Source: Paralvinella palmiformis (lineage: Eukaryota > Annelida > Polychaeta > Terebellida > Alvinellidae). From it: DNA of 64,000 nt. Both the position numbers and the translations under genes were made by a program. The DNA lies in contig JAODUP010000408.1 of NCBI GenBank assembly GCA_025642065.1, positions 58,501 through 122,500 on the forward strand. Direction: 5' to 3'. Shown one piece after another: positions 62,618 to 64,000 of this stretch (positions are counted from its first letter, which is position 1; every line of letters starts with the position of its first letter). A model generated the notes under the pieces. That model searched no databases. It was given only the letters and a program-made list of their open reading frames with translations, and was not told the DNA's origin.

Positions 62618-62662
62618 TGCTTTTTTCCGGCAACCTTTGTGCACCCGGTAGGCCATATGGGT
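62618..62662 (-). mobile_element. SINE tail fragment
   Basis: The minus strand reads CCTACCGGGTGCACAAAGGT followed by TGCCGGAAAAAAGCAAC, matching the 3' part of the family (CTACCAAGTGTACAAAAGTG, then GCCGTAAAATAGCAAC). Confidence 0.55.
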
Positions 62663-62699
62663 GCAGATATATGCAGATAGATGTAAGAGGGGTATGCAG

Positions 62700-62765
62700 A
62701 TAGACAGACAGACAGACAGACAGAGACTGATTGATTGATTGATTGATTTGATTGATTGATTGACA
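62700..62765. repeat. (ACAG)n and (TTGA)n repeats
   Basis: Short ACAG array followed by TTGA array. Confidence 0.9.
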
Positions 62766-63469
62766 GATAGATCTTCCGCTCATCATAGTTGTCATTTGCA
62801 GATTATCTAGAAAAATTAAATAATGATTTGACGAGGTGGTATATTTGTTATTTAGAAGATATATGTTCGTCTGAGTCGATATAACTCAGTCGCTCCATAG
62901 CAAGTCGTTAATCACCAAACGAAAAGTCAAAAATGCAAACAAAAAATAGAGAACAAACAAACAAACAAACAAACAAAAACGCATAAAAACATAGAAATAA
63001 ATTATCTAATTATCTAAATGATGACTTAATTTAGATATCTTTTAATAGACTATATACGGAGTGGGCGATAATTAGGTGTGAATGAGTCAGTGAGTCTGCC
63101 AATCAGTATGTCAGCCAGAGAGTCAATGATTGGGTCGATGAGTTAGATAAGATAGGACAACAGATCAAACAGAATCTATTATCTATATTGTAGACAGACA
63201 GTTGTACAGACAACGATCACTCATCACCGAAGTTTTTTATTGTTTTCCCACCAAATCATCATTTGTTTACCGATCGTTCCCTCCCCCCCTCCCCCAGTTG
63301 TTCCACCCCCTCCCCCAACCCTCAAATCCTCCCAAATACCCCCCACCAATCGTCATATATCAGCCATTACGTCATTATTCACTGGATTGGCAGCCCTTTT
63401 CCCATCCTCCTCCTCCGCCATCTTCCTCTCTGACGTATAGAGGAAGATACATTAATCGTCGGCTGGCCA

Positions 63470-64000
63470 CGCCCTCGCCATGACGTCATTCGTCGTTACA
63501 ACCTCCCTCCCACCCCGAATATCGCCCACTTCGCTAACGACGACTTATCTCGAGTCGTAATCCGATATCGGGGAACCGTCGCTAATTGCCGCCAGGCGGC
63601 CTCGTCCGCCGTCGACGTCACGTGGTACGCGTCCGGATCGTGGCCTCATCCCGAACGATCCGTCATCCCGTCATAGCGGGGGTACCACGTGACCGACGAG
63701 CCGAGTTACGATATATCGACCTCTTATCTTATCTCTCTCCGACAATTTACCGTTACTCAATGTTATCTACGTCTCACTCGATGTTGTTAATAATTGAGTC
63801 TCCGTCGGTGGGTCAGTCAGTCGGTACGTCAGTCCGTCGGCCCCTGTCGGTATCGGCGTTACAGATGCCGCGGATGAAGCATAATAACGACAGATGTAGT
63901 ATTTACCGTCTCCGTAATAAATCACGTGCCGCTGTGTGTAGACGCGGCGGTCACGTGTCGTCTCTCGACTGATGACGATTGATGTTCGCCGATAATAGAT
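63470..64000. promoter_or_regulatory. CpG-island-like unique region with E-box and CRE cluster
   Basis: This is the most CpG-dense unique sequence in the window. It holds CATGACGTCATTC (about 63479), GACGTCACGTGGTAC, GTACCACGTGACC, ATCACGTGCC and GTCACGTGTC, i.e. four CACGTG/ACGTG boxes and at least one full CRE within 500 bp. A 128-codon + frame (63586-63972) crosses it but is arginine-rich without family similarity. It may be an intronic promoter or enhancer. Confidence 0.4.
63617..63693. repeat. Nested perfect inverted repeat with two E-boxes
   Basis: Outer arms GTCACGTGGTAC (63617-63628) and GTACCACGTGAC (63682-63693); inner arms CGGATCGT (63634-63641) and ACGATCCG (63655-63662). Both pairs are exact. 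Confidence 0.9.

Noticed and set aside
63586..63972. 128-codon arginine-rich frame at the right end
   Set aside because: GC-rich DNA has few stops; there is no similarity to BCAS3 or any known family, and it is more likely a CpG-rich regulatory stretch.

Overview
The window is animal nuclear DNA, most likely from a marine invertebrate and probably a lophotrochozoan such as a gastropod mollusc. That placing is inferred from gene content, intron sizes, a tRNA-derived SINE family, hAT, pogo/Tigger and TTAA-type DNA transposons, and very dense microsatellites. No species marker was found. Almost all of the long open frames in the right half run through simple repeats and are not genes.

Two protein genes can be supported. 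The main one is an ortholog of BCAS3 (Rudhira) on the + strand. Twenty coding exons lie between 9247 and 49188, all with GT-AG introns and matching phases. Together they give 859 complete codons plus one base and cover the N-terminus, the WD40-type propeller, the BCAS3 domain and the start of the C-terminal tail. The last coding exon(s), about 60-70 residues by comparison with the roughly 913-928 residue vertebrate protein, were not found and probably lie beyond 64000. The second gene is the first coding exon (36 residues, minus strand, 4786-4893) of a macrophage migration inhibitory factor (MIF)/D-dopachrome tautomerase homolog. It ends in a consensus splice donor. Its exons 2 and 3 are not recognisable down to position 1. 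MIF and BCAS3 are therefore head to head, about 4.35 kb apart.

Layout. 1-9246 is AT-rich intergenic DNA holding SINEs, a hAT element with a perfect 8-bp target duplication (1696-2597), MIF exon 1, a possible 3.5-kb terminal-repeat element (5023-8535) and a LINE 3' fragment (7690-8375). 9247-35085 is the first 19 exons of BCAS3. Their introns were enlarged by at least nine mobile elements, several with intact terminal inverted repeats and target duplications: hAT 9473-11779; a TA-flanked element 14837-16464 with a second hAT nested inside it (15245-15908); a pogo/Tigger-like element 17646-18960; two copies of one TTAA-flanked MITE family (18971-19699 and 28649-29255); a Tigger remnant near 32.0-32.8 kb; and a LINE fragment 33552-34062. 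35086-49041 is a 14-kb intron. From about 37.2 kb onward the DNA becomes GC- and CpG-richer and filled with satellites: (GA)n, (CACT)n, a 22-bp minisatellite split by a hAT-like insertion, and a 9/15-bp minisatellite. 49042-49188 is BCAS3 exon 20. 49189-64000 is read as a further very long intron with more satellites, degenerate minisatellites, SINEs and a few unique CpG-rich stretches (about 52.1-52.5, 54.5-54.75 and 63.4-64.0 kb) that look more like regulatory DNA than junk.

In vertebrates BCAS3 lies next to TBX2/TBX4, and its long 3' introns carry regulatory elements for those genes. The long 3' introns, repeated CTCF-like motifs and unique CpG-rich islands here would fit the same arrangement, but no T-box gene is in the window, so this is a hypothesis. 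No RNA gene, CRISPR array or prokaryote-type operon is present.
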